From CALKAL01 sp051846895 (GTDB taxonomy: Bacteria; Bacillota; Bacilli; Bacillales; Alkalibacillaceae): a stretch of DNA of 64,000 nucleotides. This document shows positions 8,243 to 15,821 of this stretch, piece after piece (the stretch's first letter is position 1; every line of letters begins with the position of its first letter). The position numbers and the translations under genes are program-made. The notes below the pieces were generated by a model. It worked only from the letters and a program-made list of their open reading frames with translations, did not search any database and was not told the DNA's origin. The stretch lies in contig JBPYCQ010000003.1 of NCBI GenBank assembly GCA_051846895.1, forward strand, positions 1 through 64,000. The letters run 5' to 3'.

Positions 8243-8779
8243 TTATATCTGTCGTTTATGTTCTATCAACCAACAATCTCGATATTCTCCTTCATGCAGT
8301 TCATTTTTTGGAAGTACTTTCACTTTTTTGAAACCACATTTCTCGTAACATTTCAATGCTCGTTCGTTTCCGACTTGTGGATCCATGACAATACGATCAG
8401 CATTTTCCTCTTTATATAAATACTCTACCATCGATGTAATAAGTAGCGTGCCAATCCCTTTATTCCAATATTCAACTTCACCAATAAACTGGTCTAACCC
8501 ATAGACAACTTCTTCACAAGTATATCCATAAAGATTTCTTGAGTCATCATCTAATTGATAAAACTGAATATAACCAATCGGAACACCTCTATAACAAATA
8601 ATACATCTAGTTATTCCATCTTCGACAAAGAATTTACTTTCTACTCTTACCACATCAAAAGGATTGTCCCTACCCTCATAATACTCAAGAACCATTGGAT
8701 CTGATAGCCATTTTGCCAAAAGATATCTATCCTCTTTAAATAAATGACGAACTTCTAAATCCTTGTACCGAAACAACAT
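8243..8779 (-). CDS. AAC(6')-type GNAT acetyltransferase
   Basis: 178-residue GNAT enzyme strikingly like the acetyltransferase half of the bifunctional aminoglycoside enzyme AAC(6')-Ie/APH(2''). Shared features from memory are KWL at residues 23-25, VYGLDQFIG followed by YWNKGIGT, the DPQVGNERALKCYEKCGF motif, and the ending ELHEGEYRDCWL. The start is placed at codon 10 of the open frame because the spacing from Met to KWL then equals that of AAC(6')-Ie; a start 27 bases further upstream (8806) is possible. Acetylation of aminoglycosides is plausible but unproven. The upstream kinase gene ends at 8817. Confidence 0.85.
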   Translation of the reverse strand: MLFRYKDLEVRHLFKEDRYLLAKWLSDPMVLEYYEGRDNPFDVVRVESKFFVEDGITRCIICYRGVPIGYIQFYQLDDDSRNLYGYTCEEVVYGLDQFIGEVEYWNKGIGTLLITSMVEYLYKEENADRIVMDPQVGNERALKCYEKCGFKKVKVLPKNELHEGEYRDCWLIEHKRQI

Positions 8780-8816
8780 GACAATCCCGCTTTCTACTTG
8801 TATCATAAATTATCAC

Positions 8817-9563
8817 TTACATTATTCTGTTAACTATCTCTAATAATCTCTCATTATCTTCAGACGAAACATTTTCTGCTAGTCTTGCTCCAGCAAGGAT
8901 TGGCTCCCATTGCAATATATCATTTTTAGATAAACCAGATTCCTCACAATATAAACTCAAATATAAATTGGCAACCTCTTTGAAATGCTGTGAGTACAGT
9001 AAAAATGTTCTACAGACGTCTGCCTTTATGTCACCAGCAGTACAATCAACCCAATCTATAATCATGATTTTATTCTCAGATGTACAAATTATATTATATA
9101 GATGTAAATCACCGTGACAAAGTCTTGGCTTATAATCCATTGAATTCAGTTTTTCTAATAATGCCGATTTTTGAACTTCACTTAATAATTTTGCATGATT
9201 TATTTTTCGACTTAACTTTTCAGACATTGTTTCAAGACCTGTGGGGACAATTTTATGTATATCACGTTGCACCTTAATAGATAGCTTCAAATAGTTTTCT
9301 ATATTACTTTCGTCCTTAAACGCAAGGTCTCCTAACGTTTCACCGTTAACATATTCCATTACAATTGTTGGTTTGCCATCAACTTTTGTCACATCCAATA
9401 CATTCGGAATAGGGAGCCCATGTGAATAAATTAGTTTCTGTTTGTGTGCTTCATAAAAAGCTTCATCCTGTGAAAAATGTTCATGAAATACTTTATAAAT
9501 TTTTTGATTAAATAAATAGATTTTTGCCGTATTTCCCTCAGCAATGGGTGTTCCTAAATTCAT
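8817..9563 (-). CDS. Aminoglycoside-phosphotransferase-family kinase
   Basis: 248-residue small-molecule kinase of the APH/choline-kinase fold. The nucleotide loop is AEGNTAKIY at the N-terminus and the hinge is IVMEYVNGETL. The catalytic loop is HGDLHLYN (H150, D152, N157), and the metal-binding segment is IIDWVD (D170). It is a little shorter than resistance APHs, and the substrate cannot be deduced. It opens the unit kinase - AAC(6')-like - YoaP-like on the minus strand. The pairing of a kinase with an AAC(6') domain recalls the fused resistance enzyme, although in reverse order. Confidence 0.85.
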   Translation of the reverse strand: MNLGTPIAEGNTAKIYLFNQKIYKVFHEHFSQDEAFYEAHKQKLIYSHGLPIPNVLDVTKVDGKPTIVMEYVNGETLGDLAFKDESNIENYLKLSIKVQRDIHKIVPTGLETMSEKLSRKINHAKLLSEVQKSALLEKLNSMDYKPRLCHGDLHLYNIICTSENKIMIIDWVDCTAGDIKADVCRTFLLYSQHFKEVANLYLSLYCEESGLSKNDILQWEPILAGARLAENVSSEDNERLLEIVNRIM

Positions 9564-9685
9564 TAATTAATCTCCTTAAGTTTCAATATTATAAGAATAT
9601 CTTTCCTATTCGATTATTTTTAATCTTCAAGCGGTGATGCTTCATTTACTATATTTGAAAGCAAATAATAAGTAATTAACACATT

Positions 9686-10846
9686 TTAATTAATTCTCAC
9701 ATACCCTGTCTTCTCAACCAGCTCCTGACCTTGATCAGATAAAATCCAATCAACTAATTCATCTACTTGCGGATTTGTATCTATATCCCTTGTCACAGCA
9801 TAAAATTCATGAAGAAAAGGGTAAGAGTTATCTTGAATGGACGATTGCTCAGGATAAATTCCATCTATTTTAAGAAATTTAATATCTTCGTTGACAACAA
9901 CTTCACTCGCAAAAAAGTGAAATGAGAAGCCAATAGCATTTTTATAATTGTGATATTCTGCCGTTTGTTCAATAATTCCACCCATACCTTGAACAACATC
10001 GTCCATTGGTGGACTTGTTAACGGAATATCACCCATTACTTGTTTTAAAGCTTGCTGACTGCCACTATTATCAGGTCTCTGGTAAGCTCTAATTGGCTCA
10101 TTATTCCCTCCCACTTCATTCCAGTTCGTAATTTCACCTGAATATATCGCCTGTATCTTCTCGACAGTCAAATTTTCAACAGGGTTATCAGTATGGACAA
10201 AAAAGACAAACGCTTCTTTTCCGATTGGTGTAAACTGAAGATTATACCCTGCATTTTTAGATCTTTGAAGTTGTTCATCTGAAGGATAAAAGGCAAAAAT
10301 AATATCTGCAGTTTTTTCTGCAATTCGCCAATACGCACCATCTGTTTGTGAAGACATCACTTCACTATCATAGTAATGATATTCTTTTTCAGGATATACA
10401 GCTTGCACAAAAGCTGCGTATAATGGATAAAAAGCAGTTGCACCATCTATTATCGGTAAATTACTCGTTAACTGTAAGGATGCTCTCTCATCAAGTGTCG
10501 CTAAACTATTATTTTCTGTAAATGGCTCATAGATAGAAAGATCAACATCTTGTCGACTCAAAATTTTTAAGTTATCTTTATAGTTTTGGTACATATCATA
10601 TGAAAAATAACTTATAGCAGACAGGCTATAGAAACTAATGACAATGATTAGTAAGAGTCTCCTTCTGATGAGGTTAAATATACCCAATATAATAAATACA
10701 ATCGTAGCTATAGTGACAATGATTACTAACGGTGTTAAAAAGCGTTGACCTCCCATTAGTAATGTAATAATTGTTGCATAGAAGCCTGCAATTGATAAAA
10801 AGATTGTTAATATAATTGAAAAGAATATTTTCATTCCTAAATCCAT
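9686..10846 (-). CDS. Membrane-anchored PstS-like substrate-binding protein
   Basis: 386 residues. The first 100 or so contain three hydrophobic helices (about 8-30, 38-62 and 66-86). The remainder is a periplasmic-binding-protein fold of the PstS type: DGATAFYPLYAAF, IAFYPSDEQL, the GEITNWNEVGG motif and YQRPDNSGSQ with the conserved Ser/Gly phosphate-binding loop. No lipobox is present, so the binding domain is tethered by a multi-span anchor. No pstCAB genes are adjacent, so it may sense rather than transport an oxyanion. The gene stands alone. Confidence 0.85.
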   Translation of the reverse strand: MDLGMKIFFSIILTIFLSIAGFYATIITLLMGGQRFLTPLVIIVTIATIVFIILGIFNLIRRRLLLIIVISFYSLSAISYFSYDMYQNYKDNLKILSRQDVDLSIYEPFTENNSLATLDERASLQLTSNLPIIDGATAFYPLYAAFVQAVYPEKEYHYYDSEVMSSQTDGAYWRIAEKTADIIFAFYPSDEQLQRSKNAGYNLQFTPIGKEAFVFFVHTDNPVENLTVEKIQAIYSGEITNWNEVGGNNEPIRAYQRPDNSGSQQALKQVMGDIPLTSPPMDDVVQGMGGIIEQTAEYHNYKNAIGFSFHFFASEVVVNEDIKFLKIDGIYPEQSSIQDNSYPFLHEFYAVTRDIDTNPQVDELVDWILSDQGQELVEKTGYVRIN

Positions 10847-11074
10847 AGTATTTTCTCCTCGGAAAATGTATTAGTACCATTTTATCAAATTCTTCAAAAA
10901 ATTGTTTATAATATTTTTCTTAGGAATGAACGATGATAGTTGGAAAAGTTAAGCTTCTATTTAAGGGATTTTAAAAAATATAAGAAGGAAGGCTTGGCTT
11001 ATTAATATTTAAAACTTTACAATTTGATAGACATATAAAATGCCTTCCGGAAATATTGAAGTTAATTTCGGAGT

Positions 11075-11449
11075 TTAAATAGTATTTCTTCTTTTCATAC
11101 GAAAGATTAGTTCATCATGATCTAGCATCTTTTGTTGCAAATATTCTAATTTATCCTCAAATGAAAAATCCAGCTTTTCGATACGTCTAATTATTTCCTT
11201 TTGATTTTCTTTAAGTTTTAATAATTCATTCGAGAATTGATTCTGCTTCTCTTCAAATTGATTCTGCTTTCCTTCAAATTGATTCTGTTTTCCTCCAAAT
11301 TGAATCAATTGTTCTTCGAATCGATTCAGTTGTTCTTCAAATCGATTCAGTTGTTCTTCAAATCGTGTCTGTTTTTCCTCAAGACGTTTTTGACCGTCTA
11401 ATAACTCTTTTAAAGCCTGATAAATAAAGTTAATGTTTTCTTCCGTCAT
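11075..11449 (-). CDS. Small coiled-coil protein with exact heptad repeats
   Basis: 124-residue protein that is nearly all alpha-helical coiled coil. From residue about 22 to 72 it is built of seven-residue units: RFEEQLN repeated, then QFEGKQN/QFEEKQN. The units are encoded by nearly identical 21-bp DNA repeats between about 11220 and 11380. There is no signal peptide or membrane span. The C-terminus is basic (RMKRRN). I recognise no family; the likely property is oligomerisation. The repeats may vary in number between strains by slippage or recombination. Confidence 0.7.
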   Translation of the reverse strand: MTEENINFIYQALKELLDGQKRLEEKQTRFEEQLNRFEEQLNRFEEQLIQFGGKQNQFEGKQNQFEEKQNQFSNELLKLKENQKEIIRRIEKLDFSFEDKLEYLQQKMLDHDELIFRMKRRNTI

Positions 11450-11579
11450 GATCCTATCTCCTCCAACAAATTCTTACTATTAATTATAATTGATTACAAG
11501 CTTTTCACAATAGGATTCTCCATTTATTTAATTCTAGAGAAACAGAAACTCTAACATTTTCATAGAATATAACCGCAGA

Positions 11580-11607
11580 TTGACAAACAAGTTGTAAGTG
11601 ATACACT
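11580..11607 (+). promoter_or_regulatory. SigmaA-type promoter of a small membrane protein gene
   Basis: TTGACA (11580-11585), a 16-base spacer, and TACACT (11602-11607). It lies about 40 bases upstream of the ATG at 11646. Confidence 0.6.
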
Positions 11608-11645
11608 TTATGACATCAATTTTTAAACTTATAAAGGTGATTCTA

Positions 11646-11804
11646 ATGAATAACAAGAAAAAGAAAGATATAAACCAACGGTCGCTAAAAATTGTTTCGT
11701 ACTGGTTTTCTATTCCACGTATTTTTCGCGTCCTACTCTTTTGGATTGTATTATTAATTATTTCTATAGTTGGATGGGCGAAAATCATCAAAAACTTTTT
11801 ATGA
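11646..11804 (+). CDS. 52-residue single-span membrane protein
   Basis: Starts MNNKKKKDINQRS, followed by SYWFSIPRIFR, a hydrophobic helix (VLLFWIVLLIISIVGW) and a short KIIKNFL tail. The ATG at 11646 is chosen because AAAGGTGAT stands at proper spacing and a good SigmaA promoter lies upstream. The frame extends further upstream, but without ribosome sites. Family unknown; the positively charged N-terminus should remain in the cytoplasm. No partner genes are on this strand nearby. Confidence 0.6.
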   Translation: MNNKKKKDINQRSLKIVSYWFSIPRIFRVLLFWIVLLIISIVGWAKIIKNFL

Positions 11805-11819
11805 ACACTATTGGTTGTA

Positions 11820-12041
11820 TCACGCACCCATTCTATTATTATGTTGGTTGGGTAGTATAGACAAAATATTTTTCTTAGAAAAAGTTCTCACTTCTTTCTT
11901 CGAAAAACAATAGGCTAATATTTTGTCATCCATGTTTTTTATAACCCTTATAATTCGTTGTGAAAACTCACCATTAACTTTATAATAAATCATTTCAAGC
12001 TTTGACTTTTCTTCCACAGATCGTTTTAATAATGTCTCCAT
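11820..12041 (-). CDS. Small WYL-like domain protein
   Basis: 73 residues. The stretch KLEMIYYKVNGEFSQRIIRVIKNMDDKILAY followed by KKEVRTFSKKNILSILP resembles a minimal WYL-type ligand-binding domain (I count this as pattern memory). Proteins of this size occur in bacilli next to small genes of unknown role. It is preceded by GGTGGTGG and lies 49 bp behind the 80-residue gene, with which it likely shares the promoter at 12376-12403. It has no DNA-binding domain of its own. Confidence 0.6.
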   Translation of the reverse strand: METLLKRSVEEKSKLEMIYYKVNGEFSQRIIRVIKNMDDKILAYCFSKKEVRTFSKKNILSILPNQHNNRMGA

Positions 12042-12090
12042 AAGACCACCACCAACTAAAAAGTGTTTGAACTAACTCATCTATGACAAC

Positions 12091-12333
12091 CTACACAGAA
12101 GCTTTATTTCTCCAATAATTTCTGTGATCAATAACCCTTTCAGTAAATGGTACAATTTGTTTGTCATATGACTTTATCTTTTGAATTTCACCATTTTTAG
12201 TATAAATATAAGTAACATTTTTCGCAGACATCTTCATTGTCCGTTCATCGGCTAAGATTGTTTGCTTTCCATTAGTGAAATCAATAATTGCTACCCCTTT
12301 TTCTTGGAATGTAATATGGCTCATTTCCTTCAT
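12091..12333 (-). CDS. 80-residue protein of unknown function
   Basis: Soluble, lysine-rich small protein (MKEMSHITFQEKG at the start, YWRNKASV at the end) with beta-strand character (GVAIIDFTNGKQTILAD, NVTYIYTKNGEIQKIKSY). I do not recognise a family. GAAAGGATG gives its ribosome site. It is the first gene behind a strong, operator-laden promoter and is followed by the WYL-like gene. The operator sites and the partner suggest an inducible two-gene unit. Confidence 0.55.
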   Translation of the reverse strand: MKEMSHITFQEKGVAIIDFTNGKQTILADERTMKMSAKNVTYIYTKNGEIQKIKSYDKQIVPFTERVIDHRNYWRNKASV

Positions 12334-12352
12334 CCTTTCTCATACTCTCTAT

Positions 12353-12403
12353 ATACGAATATATGTTCTATTTATATTATAGCTCATACGTTCGTATTGT
12401 CAA
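12353..12403 (-). promoter_or_regulatory. Promoter with two inverted 13-bp operator sites
   Basis: On the minus strand TTGACA (12398-12403) and TATAAT (12376-12381) are 16 bases apart. Two copies of ATACGAAnnTATG lie head to head: one at 12353-12365 on the plus strand near the start point, and one at 12385-12397 on the minus strand inside the spacer, with centres 32 bp apart. The first also reads CGAATATATGTTCT, two changes from the B. subtilis LexA box. A repressor binding both would shut the promoter. Confidence 0.65.
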
Positions 12404-12440
12404 CACTTTTTATTAATAAGTTTCTCAGGCAAAAAAGGAT

Positions 12441-12467
12441 AAAAAAAATCGAGCAAAACATTGCCCG
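12441..12467 (-). terminator. Terminator of the 63-residue membrane protein gene
   Basis: On the minus strand CGGGCAA pairs with TTGCTCG (one G-U) around TGTT, followed by ATTTTTTTT. Confidence 0.85.
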
Positions 12468-12469
12468 AC

Positions 12470-12661
12470 TCACTCATTATTTGTCTGTTTTAATAGTAAG
12501 AACACTCTCTTAGTATAAATAAATGTTAAATATCCTACTCCAATTACAAAAATAAAACCAAATCCAAACCATAAATACGTTAAATACTGTGGGGCTGCTA
12601 AAGCCATAGCAGCAACTAACAACGCACCTATTAATAAATAGGTTAAAAATTTAGCTAACAT
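12470..12661 (-). CDS. 63-residue two-span membrane protein
   Basis: Two hydrophobic helices (about 4-24 and 28-50), with a Lys/Arg-rich end (YTKRVFLLLKQTNNE). A run of Gs (TTTTTTTGGGGGTTC) precedes the ATG. I recognise no family. It is monocistronic with a strong terminator; the plus-strand promoter for tRNA-Val begins only about 20 bp from its start. Confidence 0.6.
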   Translation of the reverse strand: MLAKFLTYLLIGALLVAAMALAAPQYLTYLWFGFGFIFVIGVGYLTFIYTKRVFLLLKQTNNE

Positions 12662-12682
12662 AAAGAACCCCCAAAAAAAGTA

Positions 12683-12711
12683 TTGACAAGTTCAGTATAA
12701 ACGATTATATT
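12683..12711 (+). promoter_or_regulatory. tRNA-Val promoter
   Basis: TTGACA (12683-12688), a 17-base spacer, and TATATT (12706-12711), about 35 bases upstream of the tRNA. This is near-consensus, as expected for a stable RNA gene. Confidence 0.75.
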
Positions 12712-12745
12712 TATATTTGTCGATTATTTTAAAAATATTTCTTTC

Positions 12746-12818
12746 GACTCCGTAGCTCAGCTGGGAGAGCGCTACCTTGACAGGGTAGAGGTCGGTGGTT
12801 CGAGCCCACTCGGAGTCA
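12746..12818 (+). tRNA. tRNA-Val(GAC)
   Basis: Clover-leaf folds cleanly over 73 bases. The acceptor is GACTCCG/CGGAGTC, the D arm GCTC/GAGC, the anticodon stem CTACC/GGTAG with loop TTGACAG (anticodon GAC), and the T arm GGTGG/CCACT with loop TTCGAGC. The discriminator is A and CCA is not encoded. It is a solitary tRNA gene with its own promoter and terminator. Confidence 0.97.
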
Positions 12819-12837
12819 TAGGGTGCCAAACCTAACT

Positions 12838-12875
12838 AGACCCCCCTCGCCGTAACGGCCCGGGGGGTCTTTTCA
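12838..12875 (+). terminator. tRNA-Val terminator
   Basis: AGACCCCCC pairs with GGGGGGTCT, with an inner GCCG-TAA-CGGC hairpin, followed by TTTCATTTC. The stem is unusually GC-rich for this region. Confidence 0.9.
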
Positions 12876-13019
12876 TTTCTTACTCTACAAGACACGAAAT
12901 TTCTTACCCAACCACAACCTTTCTCGATTTAAATTTACCTACTTTGTTCAATTAATAACCTTTTTAGCTATAGCCATAATTTATTCATCATTCTAAAAAA
13001 CTAATACAAACAAAAGACA

Positions 13020-13907
13020 TTAATCTGAAAGTTTCCATTCTATTGATTTTGTTACCTTATGCTCGTTACCATACCATTCTTTTAAACTGTCATAAGAAGT
13101 GTCATCAACATCAGGAACCGTACCAACTAATGTTTCATTCCTCCATTCTAAAGAAAGAATGGGATACTCAAAGGAATGTAATCTCATTGCTTCTTCTGGG
13201 ACAGGAACAATATCAAATGTATCTAAATTCAAGATAATTACTTTGTGGCGGACAATGTCAGCACCCTCATTCATTGCATAATTTAATGCAACATATGACT
13301 TGTTTGTATAAATCTCATGAGTAAAGATTCCTGTTTCTAAAACCATCATTGAGTCTGATACACCGTCTTGATATTCCACTATCAAATGCGTGCAAAGTTT
13401 AGCGCCACAATTGTAACCTATATTAATAAACTCTTTTCCGTTGTATTCTAATAAATAGTCTGTAACCACTCGATTCAATTGAAATGGTGCATCCTTTCCT
13501 TGTTCTTCTAAGAATCTTCTCACCTCAGGAAGGTCATTAATCGCAATTTCAATCGGATTTTGACTAGGTCGTTCTACTATAAGCATTGCCTTTTCTAAAT
13601 CAAATCCCTGATCTTGATATTTGGGGTTGTTCACGGCACCTTGTTTGGTCTCTTCTGTAATGTTAGCTGTTTTTTCAAATATTTCACCGCTTTGGTATAT
13701 CAAAAAAACTGCTAAACAGAGTACGAAAATGCTCATTATAGTCATCAATGGACGTTTGAACTGAAAGTGTTTTTTTCCTTTATATGAATCTTTCTCAGTC
13801 TTTCGAATCCGTTCTCTTACCTTACGTCTACTCTCCTCGGTAAAATGGTTTTCTTGAAAAACCGTTTGATTGAGCGTGGAACGTAGATTTTTGAACTTAT
13901 CATTCAT
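13020..13907 (-). CDS. Membrane anti-sigma-type protein of ECF module 1
   Basis: 295 residues with a basic, helical cytoplasmic N-terminus (about 1-50, rich in Lys/Arg). One membrane helix lies near 52-70 (LMTIMSIFVLCLAVFLIY), and a large outer domain follows. The gene overlaps the preceding ECF sigma gene by 4 bases, the arrangement of Bacillus sigma/anti-sigma pairs. No zinc-type HxxxCxxC anti-sigma motif is visible, so the binding mode differs from RsiW-type proteins. The outer domain (C-terminal, with DIVPVPEEAMRLHSFEYPILSLEW) is unknown to me. The anti-sigma role is inferred from topology and context. Confidence 0.7.
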   Translation of the reverse strand: MNDKFKNLRSTLNQTVFQENHFTEESRRKVRERIRKTEKDSYKGKKHFQFKRPLMTIMSIFVLCLAVFLIYQSGEIFEKTANITEETKQGAVNNPKYQDQGFDLEKAMLIVERPSQNPIEIAINDLPEVRRFLEEQGKDAPFQLNRVVTDYLLEYNGKEFINIGYNCGAKLCTHLIVEYQDGVSDSMMVLETGIFTHEIYTNKSYVALNYAMNEGADIVRHKVIILNLDTFDIVPVPEEAMRLHSFEYPILSLEWRNETLVGTVPDVDDTSYDSLKEWYGNEHKVTKSIEWKLSD

Positions 13908-14452
13908 TGTCGCACCTCCCCCATCTTATCTTGTAAAAGTTGTCGAGCACGTCGTAACCGTGTTCGTATGGTTTTATCATTTACTTGAATAAGCTGACTA
14001 ATTTCCTTTGTTTTTAAATTTGAATAATAGTATAGAATGATAACCTCTCGATATTTTGGTGGTAATGACAGTACATGATCTGCAATTTCTTTTTTCTCCC
14101 CTTTTGAAATTAAGGAATCTTCAGGAGAGGAGGTTGGACTTCTCAGTGAAAAGAATGAGGAGACAGGTTGAGTCATAATTTTTCTAATAGAGACTTTTCT
14201 CATTTCATCTTTACACCGATTTATCGCTATTCGATATAGCCACGTTTTTAGAGATGCATCACCACGAAAAGAATCTAATTTTTGATAACATTTAAAGAAA
14301 ACATCCTGAATTATTTCTTCAGCTGTTCCCCAGTCACGAACATATGTATAAGCGAGGTTGGTTAGTTCTGTTCCATGTTCTAACATTAGATATTCCACTA
14401 AATCTTCCTTGTCAGTTACCAGTTTTTTATTGATATCTTCCAATAGCTTCAC
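13904..14452 (-). CDS. ECF RNA polymerase sigma factor (module 1)
   Basis: 182-residue ECF sigma factor. Region 2 is seen in LAYTYVRDWGTAEEIIQDVFFKCYQKLDSF and WLYRIAINRCKDEMR, and region 4 in LPPKYREVIILYYYSNLKTKEISQLI with a helix-turn-helix ending RTRLRRARQLL. The frame opens with GTG at 14452. However, AGAGGTGA stands 5 bases before a TTG at codon 4 (14443), which may be the true start. The gene lies 30-40 bp behind an ECF-type promoter and overlaps its anti-sigma gene, implying autoregulation, probably in response to envelope stress. Confidence 0.92.
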   Translation of the reverse strand: MKLLEDINKKLVTDKEDLVEYLMLEHGTELTNLAYTYVRDWGTAEEIIQDVFFKCYQKLDSFRGDASLKTWLYRIAINRCKDEMRKVSIRKIMTQPVSSFFSLRSPTSSPEDSLISKGEKKEIADHVLSLPPKYREVIILYYYSNLKTKEISQLIQVNDKTIRTRLRRARQLLQDKMGEVRQ

Positions 14453-14490
14453 CTCTCACCTAATCCCCCGTTCACTTTAATCAGATTTTA

Positions 14491-14517
14491 GACGTAAGGT
14501 TCTTTAAAAGTGTTTCA
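14491..14517 (-). promoter_or_regulatory. Autoregulatory ECF promoter of sigma module 1
   Basis: On the minus strand TGAAAC (14512-14517), 17 bases, CGTC (14491-14494), matching the consensus of Bacillus SigM/SigW/SigX-type promoters. It lies about 40 bp upstream of the sigma gene. Confidence 0.8.
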
Positions 14518-14534
14518 TTTTATTAAAAAACATT

Positions 14535-14568
14535 TTTAAAAAAGCCCTTTCCCTCTTGGAAAAGACTT
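14535..14568 (-). terminator. Terminator of the MBL-fold gene
   Basis: On the minus strand AAGTCTTTTCC pairs with GGAAAGGGCTT (two G-U pairs), followed by TTTTTTAAAAA. Confidence 0.75.
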
Positions 14569-14747
14569 TTGATCACAACTCTTACATATGATATTTGATA
14601 TCAATAATCTTGGAGTAAATTTATAAGCATAGGGTAATGGAACCCCCTGAAACAAAGTATTTAACTTTTTCTTTAAATGATGTATAGGAGTACTATTAAA
14701 TACAGTAAACTACGATTATAATAATCGTAATTAATTTTGGATTTTAG

Positions 14748-15674
14748 TTATCTATTACTCCAATAAGTTTCACCAATGAGCAGTTTCTTTAATTGAGATG
14801 GATCTAAATTTAATCTTTTCCATTCTTTTTCCAATCTCGAAATGGCTTCTGGTCCTGTATCATCGGCTAAATGATATGTACCATAATGCATCGGTATAAA
14901 TGTCGTCCCTTTTAACTCCAAAAATGCCTTGACCGCATCTTCAGGGTTAATATGATTTTCTTTCATAAACCACTCCGGCTCATAAGCTCCAATTGGCATA
15001 ATTACGGTTTCGATGTTAAATCTATCGGCAATTTCTTTAAACTCAGAAAAATATCCAGTATCACCAACGAAATAAATCGATTGATCTTTATTTTCGATAA
15101 TCCAACCTCCCCAAAGAGAAGTGTTTGTATCGGTAAGCGTTCGTCTCGTCCAATGCTGTGCTGGAACAAATGTAAATCTCATGTTGGCGTATTCAAAAGA
15201 ATCATACCAATTTCCTTCAATAACTTTCTTATATCCTCGTTTTTTAAAGGCGCGGGCTAAACCAACCGGAACGTAAAAGATTGGGTCTCCTTTCAATCGT
15301 TTAATTGAAGGAAAATGTAGATGAACATAATGACCATGGGAAATAAGGACAACATCAATATCGGGTAATTCATTTAATGCGATTCCTGGTTCTGTAAGAC
15401 GCTTCTGAAATCCCATACGTTTAGCCCAGACAGGATCGGTAATCATATTCAAACCATTCATTTGAATCAAAAATGTCGCATGACCGATCCATGTGATTGA
15501 AGTGTCTGTGCGGTTACTATTCAATTCATCAATTTCTTTATGGGACGCTTGTTCAATTAAGATGCTTAAATCTTTTTTATTTTGTTTGCGTTCTCTCTGC
15601 CAACGGAGTAAATCAGCGAAACTCTTTACATTTTTAACATGTTCTATATTGGAATAGCGTTGCTTACGGGCCAT
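14748..15674 (-). CDS. MBL-fold metallohydrolase-like protein with altered metal motif
   Basis: 308 residues in the NAPE-PLD/RomA-like branch of the metallo-beta-lactamase fold (TWIGHATFLIQMNG, MITDPVW, FVPAQHWTRRT, YFVGDTGYF, HYGTYHLADD). The metal motif normally read as HxHxDH is HGHYVHLH here. H113, H115 and H118 are present, but position 117 is Val instead of the zinc-binding Asp, a single A-to-T change in the codon. The downstream ligands look intact. Activity may be reduced or changed. The gene is monocistronic, with a terminator some 180 bp downstream. Confidence 0.88.
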   Translation of the reverse strand: MARKQRYSNIEHVKNVKSFADLLRWQRERKQNKKDLSILIEQASHKEIDELNSNRTDTSITWIGHATFLIQMNGLNMITDPVWAKRMGFQKRLTEPGIALNELPDIDVVLISHGHYVHLHFPSIKRLKGDPIFYVPVGLARAFKKRGYKKVIEGNWYDSFEYANMRFTFVPAQHWTRRTLTDTNTSLWGGWIIENKDQSIYFVGDTGYFSEFKEIADRFNIETVIMPIGAYEPEWFMKENHINPEDAVKAFLELKGTTFIPMHYGTYHLADDTGPEAISRLEKEWKRLNLDPSQLKKLLIGETYWSNR

Positions 15675-15821
15675 GAGATACCTCCGTTATTTATTATTAT
15701 CTTTTATTATAGCAGTCGTCTTGCATCTAGTCGGCACTAAAGATCATACACATTAATGACGTGTGTTTAACCTAGTATTGAGGGGAGTCGTTTGTACATT
15801 TTTTTGAGCTCAATAATTTTA

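Noticed and set aside
11534..11827. 97-codon minus-strand frame over the 52-residue membrane gene
   Set aside because: The plus-strand gene has a promoter, ribosome site and coherent helix; the minus frame has none of these.
12746..12818. tRNA-Val as an integration site
   Set aside because: No duplicated tRNA 3' end or integrase was found adjacent; a terminator follows directly.
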